A DNA stretch of 64,000 nt, from NCBI RefSeq assembly GCF_000143415.4, contig NW_003314316.1:1263173-1327172 (forward strand), written 5' to 3'. This document shows, one piece after another, positions 61,046-64,000 of the stretch. Position 1 is the stretch's first letter, and every line of letters begins with the position of its first letter. The position numbers and the translations under genes were made by a program. The notes beneath the pieces were generated by a model. The model was not told where the DNA came from. It searched no databases and saw nothing but the letters and a program-made list of their open reading frames with translations. This DNA is from Selaginella moellendorffii. Lineage: Eukaryota; Streptophyta; Lycopodiopsida; Selaginellales; Selaginellaceae.

Positions 61046-61290
61046 ATGCCTTAGGACCTAGAATTATTCAAAAAGAAAAGTCCAGACAAAAAAAAATGCC
61101 TTAGACTTAGAATTATTCAAAAAGAAAAGTCCAGACAAAAAAAAATGCCTTAGGACTTAGAATTATTCAAAAAGAAAAGTCCAGACAAAAAAAAATGCCT
61201 TAGGACTTAGAATTATTCAAAAAGAAAAGTCCAGACAAAAAGAAAACTGCCTTAGGACTTGGAATTAATCAAAAAGAAAAGTCCACTGTA
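61046..61290. repeat. Tandem array of five ~50-bp units derived from the kinase upstream region
   Basis: Units start with ATGCC(TTAGGACTTAG) at 61046, 61096, 61145, 61195 and about 61247 (periods 49-51 bp), and each ends AAAAAGAAAAGTCCA. Each unit equals the left half of the kinase upstream block (for example 25672-25705), stopping inside the palindrome. Confidence 0.9.
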
Positions 61291-61813
61291 GGAAGAAGTC
61301 GGAAGGAACGATTGGAAGGAGCTCATGACTCTCGCAATGAGCCAAGAGCCGGGAAGCCTGACGACTGAGACAGAACGAGCCAAAGAGATACTCTGCTCCA
61401 TGCTCCTGGGAAACAAGTCAGTGATTAACCACAAGGAACTCAAGCTGACAACACACCTGGGACAAGGAGCTTACGGAACCGTGTACGAAGCAATGTGGCT
61501 CGGTCACAAGTTCGCGGTGAAAGTCTTCCCTCAAGGTGACACCAGCTTTGCCAAAGAGCTCGCGGTTCTCGGAGCTCACAAGCATCCCAACGTGTTGCAC
61601 ATTGCCGGCCATTCTTTCGATGGAGAGAAGCAGCAGTACTCGCTGGTGATGGAGAAGATGGACATGGACCTAGCAAACTACCTCCTCAAGAAGAACTCCC
61701 TCTCGTTGCTGTCGATCGTGGCAGTGATGCTCCAAGTCGGAATCAAATTTGTGACCATCTTCTCCCGCTACTGTCATCAAGGGCCTAAAACATACACCAA
61801 TTTTCTTGTCTGA
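61291..61813 (+). pseudogene. Kinase 3: truncated kinase fragment
   Basis: The helical domain is deleted: the upstream block joins directly to the linker near GAAGGAACGATTGGAAGG. The N-lobe is present (GQGAYGTVYEAMWLGHKF, FAVKVFPQGD, YSLVMEKMDMDL), but the sequence leaves homology right after VAVMLQV and reads into upstream sequence of kinase 4, stopping at 61813. There is no HRD or DFG, so it is inactive. Confidence 0.9.
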
Positions 61814-61874
61814 TTAAAGTATGATTCCCAGAAAAAAAATAAAATGCCTTAGGACATTAGAATTATTCAAAAAG

Positions 61875-61895
61875 AAAAGTCCACGGTAGACTTTT
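61875..61895. promoter_or_regulatory. Interrupted palindrome upstream of kinase 4
   Basis: AAAAGTC, seven bases, GACTTTT, 46 bp before the ATG; identical to the other copies. Confidence 0.4.
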
Positions 61896-61940
61896 CCCAC
61901 GCTATACCTTTACAAGAATGGTGCGGCGCTGGTAACGGAC

Positions 61941-63989
61941 ATGGCAGCAGCGACTTTGCTCGAGGCGATTCGAATCGCGGACAAGGTTGGCACAATATCC
62001 ACTTCCAGCAAGGTCTGTAGAAACCAACATAGGATCCTCATCGCGGCAGTTGGCTATGTCCGAGACTACCTCAAGCAAATCCAGGATCTCAACTTCGCGA
62101 GCAACGGGCCAGCCTTCGTGTGGGACGAAACCGTGGCTGTCCTTAACAGAGGCCTCCATCTCCTCAAGTCGTGCCAAGAAGGCAATTGGATCACGCGGAG
62201 CCTGCTGTTCAAGGAAAGCTGCGATGAGTTCCAGAGCATTTATCCCGAGATCCACAACTGCGTCGAGCTCGTCAGCGTCTATCTCTTTCAGCTGGCACCG
62301 TCCACCTCGCACAGATCCAGGATTGCCGAGGCTTACAACTCGTGCCTCATGTGGCAGAACTCGAGCAGCATGCTGGAAGAAGCCGGAAGGAACGATCGGA
62401 AGGAGCTCATGGCTCTCGCAATGAGCCAAGAGCCGGGAAGCCTGACGACCGAGACAGAACGAGCCAAAGAGATACTCTGCTCCGTGCTCCTGGGAAACAA
62501 GTCAGTGATTAACCACAAGGAACTCAAGCTGACAACACACCTGGGACAAGGAGCTTACGGAACCGTGTACGAAGCAATCTGGCTCGGTCACAAGTTTGCA
62601 GTGAAAGTCTTCCCTCAAGGTGACACCAGCTTCGCCAAAGAGCTCGCGGTTCTTGAAGCGGACAAGCATCCCAACGTGTTGCACATCGCCAGCCATTCTT
62701 TCGATGCAGAGAAGCAGCGGTACTCGCTGGTGATGGAGAAGATGGACATGGACCTGGCAAACTACCTCCTCAAGAAGAAGAAGTCTCTCCCGTTGCTGTC
62801 GATCGTGGCAGTGATGCTCCAAGTTGCTACTGGCATGGCGTGGCTTCACTCGAAGAATATAATCCACCGGGACCTCAAGCCGCAGAACATCTTGGTTGGC
62901 GAAGAAGACAACGATCTCGTGAGTATCAGGATTGCCGACTTTGGAGTCTCGAGGCCCGATTTCATCTCCTCCCTCATCAGCGAAGCCACCGCCAAGCAAG
63001 GCACCAGAAACTTCATGGCACCGGAAGTGTGGAGCGGCGAGCGCTACACGAAAAAGGCCGACGTTTACAGCTACGGGATGATGATTTACCAGCTTGTCAC
63101 TGGAAACGTTCCGTTCGAGGACGGGATGGACATGGAGCAAGTCCTTCGAGGCGAGCGTCCTGAGGTACCAGCAACCTGTCCAGAGTTCCTGTCGCAGCTC
63201 ATGCGGGAATGCTGGAGCCACGATGCAAAAGAGAGGCCTTCCTTCTCGGATATCTGTGAGCGGCTGAAGCAGCTCAAGACCAGGATCATCACTGGCACCG
63301 ACTCCATCGACGAGTTACGAGCCAAGTTGGTTGAAGCAGCCAGGTCATCTTCCTCTTCTTCGTACTCGTCGTCTTCCTCGTCCTCGTCGCACAGCATGAA
63401 CCTGGATTCTCCTGTCCAAGCACCTGAGGGGCTTTGGACCCAAAATCCTCCATCTCCCGTTGTCCAGGTAAACTCTTTTGCTTTTAGTAACTCCACCTTT
63501 AGTTTCAGCCGGCACCACACCGTCCTCAGCACGTCGCACCAGCAGCAAAGCCGGATAACAGGGCCGAGCTCTTCGAACTGGTGAAGAACGGCCTCGTCAA
63601 AAACGCCTTTGAGAAAGCTCTGTCCCTGAACGATCCTTCCACGTTCTGGTGGCTTTGCACCAAGGTAATCCATTCACGTCCTCCAGCTGCTCATCAAAGC
63701 TTTGTCAGCTCAGGTGGAGGAAAGCGTCCTGCTCACCTTCAGTGAATCAATGCTCATGGAAGTGGCCGAGCAAATCAACACCAACTTCAAGGAAGACACT
63801 GCTCGCAGGTTGCTCTGGATGGACGAGATCCTGGCCATCTTGATGTTGGTCGACACATCACCTCGGATGCGGAGGATATTGGAGAAGCTTTCACAGAACC
63901 TCCACGGCATGATGGCTATAACACCTTCAAAGAACGAGCTGGGGATGAAGCTGGCGAGAGTGCTGGAAGATACCAACTTGGGTCTTCAT
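61941..63989 (+). CDS. Kinase 4: N-terminal helical domain, protein kinase, EDC4/VARICOSE-like C-terminus (cut by window end)
   Basis: Exons 61941-63467, 63509-63664 and 63714-63989, all phase 0; the last small exon lies outside the window. The frame is intact, unlike kinase 2. The kinase motifs are GQGAYGTVYEAIW, FAVKVF, IIHRDLKPQNIL, IADFGVSRP and FMAPEVW. A Ser/Tyr-rich linker precedes ELFELVKNGLVKNAFEKAL, STFWWLCTKVEE and KEDTARRLLWMDEI. The activation segment carries FISSLISEATAKQG where kinase 1 has FISSQIEAVSIQG, so that loop differs most within the kinase domain. Function is inferred as for kinase 1. Confidence 0.87.
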
Positions 63990-64000
63990 GTACGTATGAA

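Noticed and set aside
61046-61290. Possible CRISPR-like repeat array
   Set aside because: The units are contiguous tandem copies without unique spacers, derived from the kinase upstream block, in a eukaryotic genome.

Overview
This is a gene-dense land-plant nuclear window, most probably from a lycophyte such as Selaginella. The taxonomic call is an inference. It rests on very short introns (about 45-75 bp), an intronless PLS-class PPR gene, plant-type nuclear tRNAs, plant gene families (DEG9, FGGY kinase, subtilase, VPS18) and plant Ty3/gypsy, Ty1/copia and PIF/Harbinger elements.

Positions 1-22300 are ordinary single-copy sequence: an E-class PPR gene, tRNA-Gly(UCC), tRNA-Arg(UCG), a DEG9-like nuclear protease, a TRIM-like repeat, a bulb-lectin-domain ORF, tRNA-Arg(CCU), a plastid-type DUF2232 membrane protein, a U11/U12-59K (PDCD7-like) minor-spliceosome protein, an FGGY sugar kinase, a subtilase and VPS18. 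I rebuilt exon by exon the DEG9, DUF2232, 59K, FGGY and subtilase genes; all splice phases close. The genes are tightly packed: two convergent pairs are 90 and 49 bp apart, and one divergent pair shares 118 bp.

Positions 21833-64000 are a tandem segmental duplication built around a family of kinase genes. Each unit carries, in order, the 5' end of VPS18 (real in unit A, a truncated copy in unit B), AT-rich spacer with an old copia remnant, a conserved upstream block ending in a 21-bp interrupted palindrome, a kinase gene, and a lysine-rich gene of unknown function (gene X). The kinases (25787, 45088, 61941, plus truncated copies at 28914 and 61311) have an unusual layout: an N-terminal helical domain, an apparently active protein kinase domain, a poly-Ser linker and a C-terminal domain that resembles the C-terminus of the mRNA-decapping scaffold EDC4/VARICOSE. 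This fusion is the most interesting feature of the window.

The duplicated units trapped later transposon insertions, and the sister units preserve the corresponding empty sites. They include a 4.8-kb gypsy element (31032-35833, target duplication TAAAT), a 3.8-kb deleted relative (37078-40833, GGGTG) lying inside one arm of an inverted repeat, a 2.5-kb PIF/Harbinger element (42460-44995, TTA), and a copia element (48000-60443) inserted into gene X. The copia element itself holds a fragment of another gypsy element (about 49545-51190) and a 7.5-kb chromovirus on the minus strand (52116-59644, ACAAG). No CRISPR arrays or bacterial features are present.
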